The position numbers and the translations under genes are program-made. From Bacteroidales bacterium (GTDB taxonomy: Bacteria; Bacteroidota; Bacteroidia; Bacteroidales; FEN-979), in NCBI GenBank assembly GCA_014860625.1, contig JACZJJ010000024.1:1-58906 (forward strand): a DNA stretch of 58,906 nucleotides, given 5' to 3'. Below, in pieces: positions 16,368 through 24,299 of this stretch. The number at the start of each line of letters is the position of its first letter. Positions within the stretch are counted from its first letter, which is position 1. The notes below the pieces were generated by a model. The model saw only the letters and a list, made by a program, of their open reading frames with translations. It was not told the DNA's origin and did not search any database.

Positions 16368-18482
16368 GTGAATCAATCTATTTTCATCGGATTATTGCAG
16401 AATATAGCGATCCTTCTTGCCCTGGGAATGCTGTACGATTACTTCTGGGCAAAAGATGAAAAAACCAAGAGCCTGGGATTTAAATTGCTTGGGGGGATCA
16501 TCATCGGAGCGGTTGGTGTTATTCTTATTCTGACGCCATGGACGCTGGTTCCCGGTCTTGTTTTTGATACCCGGTCGGTCATGCTCTCCATCTCCGGTCT
16601 TTTTTTCGGTCCGATCCCTACAATTATCGCAATGGTAATAACAGGCGGGTATCGGATCATGGTGGGAGGAGACGGAATGTGGATGGGCGTTGCTGTTATT
16701 ATCTCGTCAGGATCAATCGGGATTTTATGGAGGACCTTAAGGCCGCAATGGAGAAACAAGCGGTATATGATTGAATTGCTATCCATGGGCCTGTTGGTTC
16801 ATATCATGATGCTCGGGTGTACGCTGTTGTTGCCAGGACCAATCGTGTGGACCACCTTAAAGACCATCTTCATCCCGGTAATAGTCATTTATCCTGCCGG
16901 AACGATGCTTCTGGGGGCACTGATGATCAAGCAGACAGAAAACTGGGCAACACGGAAAGCATTGCAGCGCAGCGAGGAACGATGGCATTTTGCATTGGAA
17001 GGAGCCGGAGATGGAGTGTGGGACTGGAATCCCCAGACCGGGGAGGTCTTCTATTCCAAACGATGGAAAGAGATGCTTGGCTATACCGATGCCGAGATTA
17101 CAAACAACATTACTGAATGGGACGATCGGGTTCATCCTGACGACAGGGATGCTGCATACAAGGACCTGGACAAACACATTTCCGGGGAGATCCCTGTTTA
17201 CATAAATATTCACCGTTTGCGATGCAAGGATGGAACGTATTCATGGATACTCGATCGGGGAAAAGTGATGAACCGTGATGAAGAGGGCATGCCGGTGCGG
17301 TTTATCGGCACGCATACAAACATTACCGACCGGAAAATTGTGGAGGAGGAGCTGACGTTTGCAAAGCTGAAAGCGGAAGAGAGTGACCGGCTCAAAATGT
17401 CTTTTCTCAATAACATCTCCCATGAGGTGCGCACTCCGCTCAATGCCATCATGGGTTTTACAACCCTGCTATCTGAAGAGGAAAAGGAGGATGACAGAAA
17501 ACGATTCGGAAAGATCATCAATTCCAATGCCAATCAATTGCTTTCAATCATCGATGATGTCCTGGAGTTTTCAAGGCTCGAAACGGAGAGTGTAGTCTTT
17601 GAAAAACAATCGTTCTCTGTTACGGAATTGCTCGATGAACTCTATCACGCCATGAAGCCTTTTGCCGATGAGAAAAAACTCCAGTGGAGCTGTGAATCCT
17701 TGTTGGACAAAGATATGGAGATGGTTAAAGGGGACCGTTCCAGGATCCGGCAGGTCATCTCCTGTTTCATCAGTAATGCATTGAATTATACACTTCAAGG
17801 GTCGGTGGGCCTTCGTGTTGAAGAGGATGGAGGTACCCTGCGGTTTGCAGTCCGTGATACTGGCATAGGGCTTGAAAAAGCAGATCATCAGAAGGTCTTC
17901 GAACGGTTTTACCGTGCACCGGGAGCCCAGAAACTGGCTACCCGGGGAACCGGACTGGGGCTGAGTATCGCCAAACAATTGGTTGAGATCATGGGTGGGA
18001 CCATTGGAGTCATCTCCTTATCCCCTGATGGCTCCGAGTTCTATTTCCGGCTTTCGCTTGAAAGAGCTGAAGGACAAACGGATATCATACATAGTGAAGA
18101 GCCATTCTCCGACATATCGGGGATTCATGTGCTGATTGCTGAGGATGAAGAGGATAATTTTGAGTTTTTACGTGTTTTACTCTCGAAGAAGGTGGCGAAA
18201 CTTTCCCGGGCAAGAAATGGTGCCGAGGTTCTGGAAATCCTCAAAACAACCTCTCCCGACCTGATCCTGATGGACCTGAAGATGCCGGTTATGGATGGAT
18301 ATCAAGCTACCCGGGAGATCAGGAAAACGGATTCCCGGATTCCGATTGTAGCACTGACTGCTTATTCACAGTCCGAAGAGAAAAAGTTGGCCGTTGAAGC
18401 AGGCTGCACCTCCTTTGTTAGCAAACCGGTACAGAAAGTGATGCTTTTCGCCGAAGTAAGACGTGCATTATCGGGGAGATAG
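16368..18482 (+). CDS. Hybrid sensor histidine kinase / response regulator with LytS-like membrane sensor
   Basis: 704 residues from a GTG. The N-terminal 5-6 membrane segments (about 1-190) resemble the 5TM-LYT sensor module (SMLSISGLFFGPIPTIIAMVITGGYRI is the characteristic region; shown here as FFGPIPTIIAMVITGGYRI). A PAS domain follows (about 205-325, GDGVWDWNPQTGEVFYSKRW), then HisKA (His in NNISHEVRTPLNAIMGF, about 350), HATPase (RDTGIGLEKAD and RGTGLGLSIAKQ) and a C-terminal receiver (about 580-700) with DEED, the phosphoacceptor Asp in LILMDLKMPVMDG and Lys in VSKPVQK. An orphan with no adjacent output regulator, so signalling presumably goes through a separate phosphotransfer protein. 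Divergent from lnt. Confidence 0.9.
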   Translation: MNQSIFIGLLQNIAILLALGMLYDYFWAKDEKTKSLGFKLLGGIIIGAVGVILILTPWTLVPGLVFDTRSVMLSISGLFFGPIPTIIAMVITGGYRIMVGGDGMWMGVAVIISSGSIGILWRTLRPQWRNKRYMIELLSMGLLVHIMMLGCTLLLPGPIVWTTLKTIFIPVIVIYPAGTMLLGALMIKQTENWATRKALQRSEERWHFALEGAGDGVWDWNPQTGEVFYSKRWKEMLGYTDAEITNNITEWDDRVHPDDRDAAYKDLDKHISGEIPVYINIHRLRCKDGTYSWILDRGKVMNRDEEGMPVRFIGTHTNITDRKIVEEELTFAKLKAEESDRLKMSFLNNISHEVRTPLNAIMGFTTLLSEEEKEDDRKRFGKIINSNANQLLSIIDDVLEFSRLETESVVFEKQSFSVTELLDELYHAMKPFADEKKLQWSCESLLDKDMEMVKGDRSRIRQVISCFISNALNYTLQGSVGLRVEEDGGTLRFAVRDTGIGLEKADHQKVFERFYRAPGAQKLATRGTGLGLSIAKQLVEIMGGTIGVISLSPDGSEFYFRLSLERAEGQTDIIHSEEPFSDISGIHVLIAEDEEDNFEFLRVLLSKKVAKLSRARNGAEVLEILKTTSPDLILMDLKMPVMDGYQATREIRKTDSRIPIVALTAYSQSEEKKLAVEAGCTSFVSKPVQKVMLFAEVRRALSGR

Positions 18483-18527
18483 ACATCAGTAGAAACAGGA
18501 CCCCTGAACGATAGTGTTTACTGCATC

Positions 18528-19715
18528 TTACGTTCCACGTCCCACAATTTCCGGCCACCTGGTTACCTGGATTTTGCGCACCTCCTGGTATAAGATATTC
18601 CGGAAACTCTCTACATTGGTTTTCTCAACCGCCGAGATGAAGACTGATGGTGTATTCTCCTGTGCAATCCAGTTTTTTTTCAGATCGTCCAGGGTCAGGT
18701 TGCTGTCATCGGGTGGCGTTAAATCATCCGGATCTTTCTGTTCATGATGGTAAGCGTCAATCTTGTTGAAGAGCATGATCACCTGTTTGTCGGCTGCACC
18801 GATCTCGGCCAGGGTCTGTTTTACTACCCCGATCTGCTCTTCATGGTCGGGATGGGAGATATCGACCACGTGGATCAGGATATCCGACTCCCTTACCTCA
18901 TCCAGGGTTGACTTAAAGGACTCAATCAATGCATGGGGCAGCTTCCGGATAAACCCTACGGTATCGGAAAGCAGGAAGGGTTGGGTTTCGATTACGACCT
19001 TCCGCACGGTGGTATCCAGGGTAGCAAACAATTTGTCCTCAGCAAACACCTCCGATTTGCTCAGCATGTTCATGATCGTCGATTTTCCCACGTTCGTGTA
19101 TCCGACAAGCGCCACCCTGACCATCTTTCCCCGATTTTTCCGTTGTGTGGCGTTCTGCTTGTCGATCTCCTTCAGCTTCAGCTTCAGCAGTTTGATACGG
19201 GTACGAAGAATCCGGCGGTCGGTTTCGATCTCCTGCTCTCCAGGGCCGCGCATTCCGATTCCTCCCCGTTGCTTCTCCAGGTGGGTCCACAACCGCGTGA
19301 GGCGGGGTAGCAGGTATTCATTCTGAGCCAGTTCCACCTGTGTTTTTGCTGAGGCCGTTTGGGCACGCTGTGCAAAAATATCCAGGATCAGATTGTTCCG
19401 GTCGATAATCCGGCAGTTGAGTTCTTTTTCGATATTCCGGATTTGGCTTGGAGTGAGCTCGTCGTCGAAAACGGCAAGGTCAATCTCGTTTTCCTGAATA
19501 TAATTGCTGATTTCGATCAGTTTGCCTGACCCGACGTAGGTTTTGGGATCGGGATACTCAAGGTTCTGGATAAATCGTTTGCCGGGGATGCCGCCTGCAG
19601 TTTCAATCAGGAAAGCGAGCTCATCGAGGTGTTCCTGAGTAGTTGCAGGATCTTCGCCCGAACGGGTGATGCCAATAAGAATGGAGGTTTCAGTTGGGGC
19701 TGGGAATTCAGTCAT
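18528..19715 (-). CDS. hflX: GTPase HflX
   Basis: 395 residues from the ATG at 19715 (a TTG at 19727 is in frame). The N-terminal HflX domain (about 15-190) contains GGIPGKRFIQ and TYVGSGKLIEI, then a coiled coil, then the G domain with GYTNVGKST (G1), DTTVRK, SDTVGFIRKLPH (G3), NKID (G4) and SAVEK (G5). HflX binds the ribosome 50S subunit and rescues or splits stalled ribosomes after stress. The stop codon lies within an ACGTNNN heptamer pair (about 18528-18548). The next gene upstream, trpS, ends 53 bp before this start on the same strand, separated by a repeat tract. Confidence 0.96.
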   Translation of the reverse strand: MTEFPAPTETSILIGITRSGEDPATTQEHLDELAFLIETAGGIPGKRFIQNLEYPDPKTYVGSGKLIEISNYIQENEIDLAVFDDELTPSQIRNIEKELNCRIIDRNNLILDIFAQRAQTASAKTQVELAQNEYLLPRLTRLWTHLEKQRGGIGMRGPGEQEIETDRRILRTRIKLLKLKLKEIDKQNATQRKNRGKMVRVALVGYTNVGKSTIMNMLSKSEVFAEDKLFATLDTTVRKVVIETQPFLLSDTVGFIRKLPHALIESFKSTLDEVRESDILIHVVDISHPDHEEQIGVVKQTLAEIGAADKQVIMLFNKIDAYHHEQKDPDDLTPPDDSNLTLDDLKKNWIAQENTPSVFISAVEKTNVESFRNILYQEVRKIQVTRWPEIVGRGT

Positions 19716-19730
19716 TGAGTTTTTCAAAAC

Positions 19731-19773
19731 GTTCGTCGTTTCACGTTATACGTCTTACGTCTCACGTCTTACA
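19731..19773. repeat. ACGTNTN heptamer tract between trpS and hflX
   Basis: Five or six copies of an ACGTCTT-like heptamer (ACGTTAT, ACGTCTT, ACGTCTC) run up to the trpS stop codon, which is the TAA complementary to 19769-19771 inside the last unit. Confidence 0.8.
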
Positions 19774-20764
19774 TTTCTTTGAAACCGATGATTTCTCTCA
19801 CTTCCCGGATTGTTCTGGAGGCGCTTTCGCGGGCCTTTTCAGCTCCCATCCTGGCCACTTTGCCCAGGTATGCTTCGTCGTTGGCCAGCGTTTCCATCTT
19901 TTCCCTGAATGGGGTGGTGTAGGAGATGATGTCTTCGGCAAGTTGTTTTTTCATGTCGCCGTAACGGATCTCGCAACGGTTGTAGAGATTGCTGAAATGG
20001 GAAAAGGTATCCGGAGCAGAGAACGCCTGCATGAGCTGGAAAATATTCTCGATGGGCTGGGGTTTTGGTTGGTTAGGTTCGGTTGGACCGGCATCGGTAA
20101 CGGCTTTCATCACCTTTTTCCGGATCGCTTCGGGCGAATCGGCCAGGAAAATAGCGCTGTTCTCATTGTCCGATTTTGACATTTTCTGACCTCCGTCAAG
20201 TCCGGGTATCTTCACCAACTCCTCCCCGAAATTATAGGCTACCGGTTCGGGAAAATAATCAACATCATACATGCGGTTAAACCTTCCGGCAAAGGTGCGG
20301 GTCATCTCCAGGTGCTGCTCCTGGTCTTTCCCCACCGGAACTTTGTGTGCCTTGTGGATGATGATGTCGGCTGCCATTAAAGTAGGGTAAGTCAACAGGC
20401 CGGCATTGACGTTGTTGGGCATTGTTCTGATTTTCTCCTTGAAAGAGGTACAACGCTCCAGTTCACCCACATAGGCGTTCATATTCAGAAGCAGATAGAG
20501 CTCAGCAACCGCAGGAACATCACTTTGGATATATAAAGTGGATTTTTCAGGATCGAGGCCGCAGGCCAGAAATTCAACCAGAACGGTCTTTACGCTGTTG
20601 TGCAGATCGGCAGGAGTGGGGTGGGTGGTTAGCGAGTGGTAATCGGCAATGAAGAAATAACAGTGATTCGCCTCCTGCATCTTCACGAAATTCCGGATCG
20701 CCCCGAAATAGTTCCCGAGATGTAAATTTCCTGTTGACCGTATGCCGCTGACAACTATTTCCAC
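19769..20764 (-). CDS. trpS: Tryptophanyl-tRNA synthetase
   Basis: 331 residues, the normal bacterial length, from a GTG start. Class I signatures: the HIGH-type GNLHLGNYFGA (about 13-23) and KMSKS in GGQKMSKSDNEN (about 195-206). Charges tRNA-Trp in the cytoplasm. The upstream leader is entirely tandem repeats (20785-20920), and the stop codon also falls in a tract. Same strand as hflX and rng. Confidence 0.97.
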   Translation of the reverse strand: MEIVVSGIRSTGNLHLGNYFGAIRNFVKMQEANHCYFFIADYHSLTTHPTPADLHNSVKTVLVEFLACGLDPEKSTLYIQSDVPAVAELYLLLNMNAYVGELERCTSFKEKIRTMPNNVNAGLLTYPTLMAADIIIHKAHKVPVGKDQEQHLEMTRTFAGRFNRMYDVDYFPEPVAYNFGEELVKIPGLDGGQKMSKSDNENSAIFLADSPEAIRKKVMKAVTDAGPTEPNQPKPQPIENIFQLMQAFSAPDTFSHFSNLYNRCEIRYGDMKKQLAEDIISYTTPFREKMETLANDEAYLGKVARMGAEKARESASRTIREVREIIGFKEM

Positions 20765-20784
20765 TATTTCTAAATTCTAAATAA

Positions 20785-20920
20785 TTTCGCTTTTCGCTTC
20801 TCGCTTTTCGCTTCTCGCTTTTCGCTTCTCGCTCTTCCCTTTACCCTCACACTCTCCTACTCTCCTACTCTCCTACTCTCCTACTCACTTCCCTACCTCC
20901 CTACTTTCCTACCTCCCTAC
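20785..20920. repeat. Multi-word tandem tract between rng and trpS
   Basis: Three words in series: CTTTTCG/CTTCTCG heptamers (about six copies, 20788-20833), ACTCTCCT octamers (four copies, 20849-20884), then CTCCCTAC-like octamers (20886-20920). The rng stop codon (TAG, 20917-20919) is part of the last word. The gap of about 150 bp between the two genes is repeat throughout apart from 20 bp at the trpS side. Confidence 0.9.
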
Positions 20921-22476
20921 ATTTTTATCTCGTCCCCTTGCGCGTTGTAAAAATGGTACTCCATAAAATGGTTGGCGTTTTGTGAGGTCACTTTGATCTT
21001 TTGGTTGAATTTCCTGCGCCATTTCCACTGCAGGTTAAAGATGCCCTGCTTGATGAAGGCGTAAACAAAGGGATGGACTGAAAGAGTCAGGTCTTTTTCG
21101 TTTTGTTCCTGAAGCAGGTAGCTGATATTGTTCTCAATTTCGTCGGTAAGTAACAGGCTCGGTTTGATCTGGCCGGTTCCATCACATGCCGGACATTTTT
21201 CAAGGATCTGCACATTCATTTCGGGCCTGACGCGTTGCCGGGTGATTTGAACAAGGCCGAACTTACTGGGGGGGAGGATGGAGTGTTTTGCCCGGTCTTT
21301 TTTCATCTCATCCCGAAGCCTGTCAAATAGCTTCCTGCGGTTAACTCCCTGATTCATGTCAATGAAGTCGACTACAATAATCCCTCCCATATCCCGAAGG
21401 CGTAGTTGCCGGGCAACCTCCGTTGCTGCTTCAAGGTTCACCTCCAGGGCATTCGTTTCCTGGTTGTTATCAGCCTTAACGCGGTGTCCGCTGTTGATGT
21501 CAATCACGTGCAGCGCTTCAGTATGTTCGATGATCAGGTAGGTGCCGCTTTTGATGGTCACCTCTTTCCCGAAAGAGCTTTTGATCATTTTATCCACACC
21601 GTGAGCCTCAAAAACCGGCGTTTTTGCCGTATGGTGCTTTACAATATGTACCTTATCGGGAAATATTTTCTGGATATAACTCCTGATCTCTTCGTAAAGG
21701 ATGCCATCGTTGACCGTTATCTGGTTGAACGATTCGTTCAGGACATCCCGTAAAATAGCTGAGGTACGGTCAATCTCCCCGATGATCTTCATCGGAGGCG
21801 TTGCTCCGTTAAGTTTCTGGGTGATTACTTCCCAGCGTTTGTAAAGCGTCCGGAGATCCTGGTCGAGGTCGGCTACCAGCTTGTTTTCTGCCACCGTGCG
21901 GATGATGATCCCGCAATTCTTTGGCTTGATGCTGGTGATAAGCCGTTTCAGGCGGTTCCGCTCTTCCTGGCTTTTGATCTTCTGGGAAACAGAGATCTTG
22001 TCGGAAAAGGGCATCAGCACCAGATACCTCCCGGCAAAGGCTATTTCGGAAGTGACACGGGGTCCCTTGGTCGAAATCGGCTCCTTGGCGATCTGGATCA
22101 GTACATTCTGGTTGGGTTTTAGAACCCCGGAGATCTTCCCGCTTTTCTGGATGTCAGCCTCCATGGGGAAATCCCCGATGGATAAATTTGGGTTTCTTCC
22201 CGACTGGGCGGTCTTGACATATTTCAGCAGCGACTGAACCTGGGGACCCAGATCCAGATAGTGAAGAAAGGCGTCTTTTCCATAACCAACATCCACGAAA
22301 GCTGCGTTCAACCCTGGCATGACCTTACGGACTTTGCCGAGGTAGATGTCTCCAACTCCGAATTCGTTGTTGATTTTTTCCTTGTTTAACTCAACAAGGA
22401 GCTTGTCTTCCAGTAAGGCAATCTCAACCCCCTGGGGGGTCGAATTAATAATTAGTTCCTTATTCACAACCGTCAT
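20917..22476 (-). CDS. rng: Ribonuclease G (Rne/Rng family)
   Basis: 519 residues. An S1-like RNA-binding segment (about 38-125) precedes the catalytic domain with IDINSGHR, the Mg-binding Asp region GGIIVVDFIDMN (about 370-381) and the zinc-link CPACDGTG (about 436-443). It cleaves single-stranded 5'-monophosphorylated RNA in rRNA maturation and mRNA decay; no RNase E scaffold tail is present. Order HU, bS22-like peptide, rng on one strand suggests co-transcription. The TAG stop is supplied by a repeat tract. Confidence 0.95.
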   Translation of the reverse strand: MTVVNKELIINSTPQGVEIALLEDKLLVELNKEKINNEFGVGDIYLGKVRKVMPGLNAAFVDVGYGKDAFLHYLDLGPQVQSLLKYVKTAQSGRNPNLSIGDFPMEADIQKSGKISGVLKPNQNVLIQIAKEPISTKGPRVTSEIAFAGRYLVLMPFSDKISVSQKIKSQEERNRLKRLITSIKPKNCGIIIRTVAENKLVADLDQDLRTLYKRWEVITQKLNGATPPMKIIGEIDRTSAILRDVLNESFNQITVNDGILYEEIRSYIQKIFPDKVHIVKHHTAKTPVFEAHGVDKMIKSSFGKEVTIKSGTYLIIEHTEALHVIDINSGHRVKADNNQETNALEVNLEAATEVARQLRLRDMGGIIVVDFIDMNQGVNRRKLFDRLRDEMKKDRAKHSILPPSKFGLVQITRQRVRPEMNVQILEKCPACDGTGQIKPSLLLTDEIENNISYLLQEQNEKDLTLSVHPFVYAFIKQGIFNLQWKWRRKFNQKIKVTSQNANHFMEYHFYNAQGDEIKM

Positions 22477-22487
22477 ATTTAGGTGTG

Positions 22488-22511
22488 GATCACAAAGTTG
22501 TGCTTGTGATC
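22488..22511. promoter_or_regulatory. Small inverted repeat in the rng leader
   Basis: GATCACAA (22488-22495) and TTGTGATC (22504-22511) flank an 8-nt loop, 12 bp upstream of the rng ATG. It could be an operator or an RNA hairpin acting on rng translation. No other support. Confidence 0.35.
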
Positions 22512-22546
22512 ATCTCGACAGAAGGAAATGTAGCAGAGGCAGGGAA

Positions 22547-22636
22547 TTACTTCTTCTTATGCCTGTTCTTGCGCAAGCGTTTTTTCCGCTTGTGCGTTGC
22601 CATCTTGTGTCTCTTTCTCTTTTTTCCGCTTGGCAT
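22547..22636 (-). CDS. 29-residue basic peptide, AURKAIP1/COX24-type small ribosomal protein (bS22-like)
   Basis: The peptide begins MPSGKKRKRHKMATHKRKK and continues Arg/Lys/His-rich to the TAA at 22547. More than half of the residues are basic. This is the short COX24/mS38-like protein found in Bacteroidota, homologous to bS22 of actinobacterial ribosomes and the C-terminus of mitochondrial mS38, sitting on the small subunit. It starts 22 bp after the HU stop and lies 70 bp before rng on the same strand. Its small size makes it easy to miss. Confidence 0.85.
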   Translation of the reverse strand: MPSGKKRKRHKMATHKRKKRLRKNRHKKK

Positions 22637-22658
22637 AATGAATGAATCCTTAGAGCGT

Positions 22659-22949
22659 TTATTTAACTTTTACGCTGTTTTTAATTTTGGTTACGAAAGT
22701 TTTGGCTGGTTTGAAAGAGGGGATATTGTGAGCGGGAATAATCAGGGTGGTGTTCCTTGAAATGTTTCTTCCCGTTTTTTCTGCTCTTTTCTTAATGATA
22801 AAACTGCCAAAACCTCTTAAATAAACGTTTTGTCCGTTTATCATGGAATTCTTTACAGAATCCATAAAAGCTTCAACTGTTGCCTGAACGGCTACTTTTT
22901 CAATACCGGTCTTACTAGCAATTTCTGCTACGATTTCTGCTTTTGTCAT
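22659..22949 (-). CDS. HU-family DNA-binding protein
   Basis: 96 residues, full length for HU/IHF. MTKAEIVAEIASKTGI opens the helical dimerisation part; GFGSFIIKKRAEKTGRN (about 46-62) and the arm with NPxT-like RNTTLIIPAHNIPSFKPAK follow. Binds and bends DNA, packaging the nucleoid. mutY lies divergently upstream, an arrangement common in Bacteroidota. A TATATTTG -7 element is at 23011-23018. Confidence 0.96.
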   Translation of the reverse strand: MTKAEIVAEIASKTGIEKVAVQATVEAFMDSVKNSMINGQNVYLRGFGSFIIKKRAEKTGRNISRNTTLIIPAHNIPSFKPAKTFVTKIKNSVKVK

Positions 22950-23010
22950 ACTACAGGTAATTAGTTATATTGTTAATAATGAATGAATTTGTTCATGGTT
23001 AAACGGGGTG

Positions 23011-23018
23011 CAAATATA
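23011..23018 (-). promoter_or_regulatory. Candidate HU promoter -7 element
   Basis: TATATTTG on the minus strand, 61 bp upstream of the HU ATG. A TTG lies 16 bp and a TTTC 20 bp upstream, so the -33 element is ambiguous. Confidence 0.5.
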
Positions 23019-23059
23019 TAACTTTTTTGAAAGACAATGAAATACAGGAAAAAAATACC

Positions 23060-23183
23060 AAGTTTGCAGTTGGCAGTTTGGAGTTTGCAGATCCTTGATG
23101 CCGGATGCCAGATGCCGGATGTGTGATTCAGAATTTGTACTTTTGACTTTTATCTGGTATCCGGTATCCGGTATCCGGGATCC
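23060..23183. repeat. Composite tandem tract in the mutY leader
   Basis: GCAGTTTG/GCAGTTGG units, then GATGCCG heptamers, then three GGTATCC(G) heptamers reaching to 12 bp before the mutY ATG. The candidate -7 element of mutY (23138-23145) lies between the words. Confidence 0.85.
23138..23145 (+). promoter_or_regulatory. Candidate mutY promoter -7 element
   Basis: TACTTTTG, 49 bp upstream of the mutY ATG, within the repeat-rich leader. Confidence 0.45.
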
Positions 23184-23194
23184 AATTTCCCTCT

Positions 23195-24250
23195 ATGTCC
23201 TTCACCTCTGACCTTATAGCCTGGTATGAAGAGAACAAACGCGATCTCCCTTTCCGTGGGATCCGTGATCCTTACCTGATCTGGGTATCAGAGGTCATTC
23301 TGCAGCAGACACGGATGGAACAGGGGTTAGACTATTACTGCAGGTTTATTGAACGTTATCACGACATCCGGTCTCTTGCTTCAGCCAGCGAAGAGGAGGT
23401 CCTTAAAACCTGGCAGGGAATGGGCTATTACTCCCGGGCCCGTAACATGCATGAATCGGCCCGGCAAATTGTAACCTCAATGGGAGGTCTGTTTCCGGAA
23501 ACATTTGAACAGATACTCAAATTGAAAGGAGTGGGCGACTATTCGGCCGCCTCCATTGCCTCCCTGGCGTTTGGCGAATGCCGGGCAGCCATCGATGGAA
23601 ACGTTTACAGGTTTATGGCCCGACATTTTGGCATCCGGGAAGAAACAGGTTCTTCAGCAGGAAAAAGGAAAATCAAAGAGATGGCCGAAACGCTGATGGA
23701 CAACGATCAGCCGGGAACATTCAACCAGGCAATGATCGAATTCGGGGCCATGGTATGTACACCGCAGAATCCATCCTGTCTCAGCTGTGTTTTTCAATCA
23801 TCCTGTTACGCATGGTTTCACCAATTGGTAAAGGAGATCCCTGCGAAAAAAAGGACGGCAAAAACCCGGAACCGATACCTTCACTACCTGGTAATGACCT
23901 TCAACTCCAGCAATGGACCTGGTGTGATTCTGAATAAACGGGAAGGGACCGACATCTGGAAAAATCTTTACGATTTTCCGGTCATTGAAAAAACAGAGAA
24001 GCTCTCCCTGAACAAACTGATGAATACCCTGGAATGGAAGGCAATTTTTGATGGGAAAAAGCCGGGAGACATCACCTTTTCGGAAGAATTCAAACACATC
24101 TTATCACATCAGGTCATCCACGCAACGTTTTTTCATATCTCCCTCAATGAACCTCCTTTACAGTTTGAAAACCGTATTGTCATTGAAGAAATGAATACTC
24201 TTCCCATTCCCAAACTCATTTCCAAATACTGGGAAAAATATTTTATTTGA
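23195..24250 (+). CDS. mutY: A/G-specific adenine glycosylase
   Basis: 351 residues. HhH-GPD fold with LQQTRMEQGLDYYCRF (about 33-48), LKGVGDYSAASIASLAF (about 110-126, helix-hairpin-helix), catalytic Asp in AAIDGNVYRFMAR, and the [4Fe-4S] ligands C-x6-C-x2-C-x5-C in CTPQNPSCLSCVFQSSC (about 189-205). A NUDIX-like C-terminal domain (about 225-350) recognises 8-oxoguanine. It removes adenine mispaired with 8-oxoG. Start taken at the ATG at 23195, directly after the repeat tract. Confidence 0.97.
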   Translation: MSFTSDLIAWYEENKRDLPFRGIRDPYLIWVSEVILQQTRMEQGLDYYCRFIERYHDIRSLASASEEEVLKTWQGMGYYSRARNMHESARQIVTSMGGLFPETFEQILKLKGVGDYSAASIASLAFGECRAAIDGNVYRFMARHFGIREETGSSAGKRKIKEMAETLMDNDQPGTFNQAMIEFGAMVCTPQNPSCLSCVFQSSCYAWFHQLVKEIPAKKRTAKTRNRYLHYLVMTFNSSNGPGVILNKREGTDIWKNLYDFPVIEKTEKLSLNKLMNTLEWKAIFDGKKPGDITFSEEFKHILSHQVIHATFFHISLNEPPLQFENRIVIEEMNTLPIPKLISKYWEKYFI

Positions 24251-24264
24251 TGGGATTTCGTCGC

Positions 24265-24272
24265 TATCTTTG
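24265..24272 (+). promoter_or_regulatory. Candidate promoter -7 element of the TPR histidine kinase
   Basis: TATCTTTG, 27 bp upstream of the ATG at 24300. A TTTG at 24246-24249 is 15 bp upstream, shorter than the usual spacing of about 19. Confidence 0.45.
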
Positions 24273-24299
24273 GCAATCTATCTGTAACAGCTCCATGAT

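Noticed and set aside
20785-20920. CRISPR array
   Set aside because: Units are 7-8 bp with no unique spacers of constant length, and no cas genes are near.
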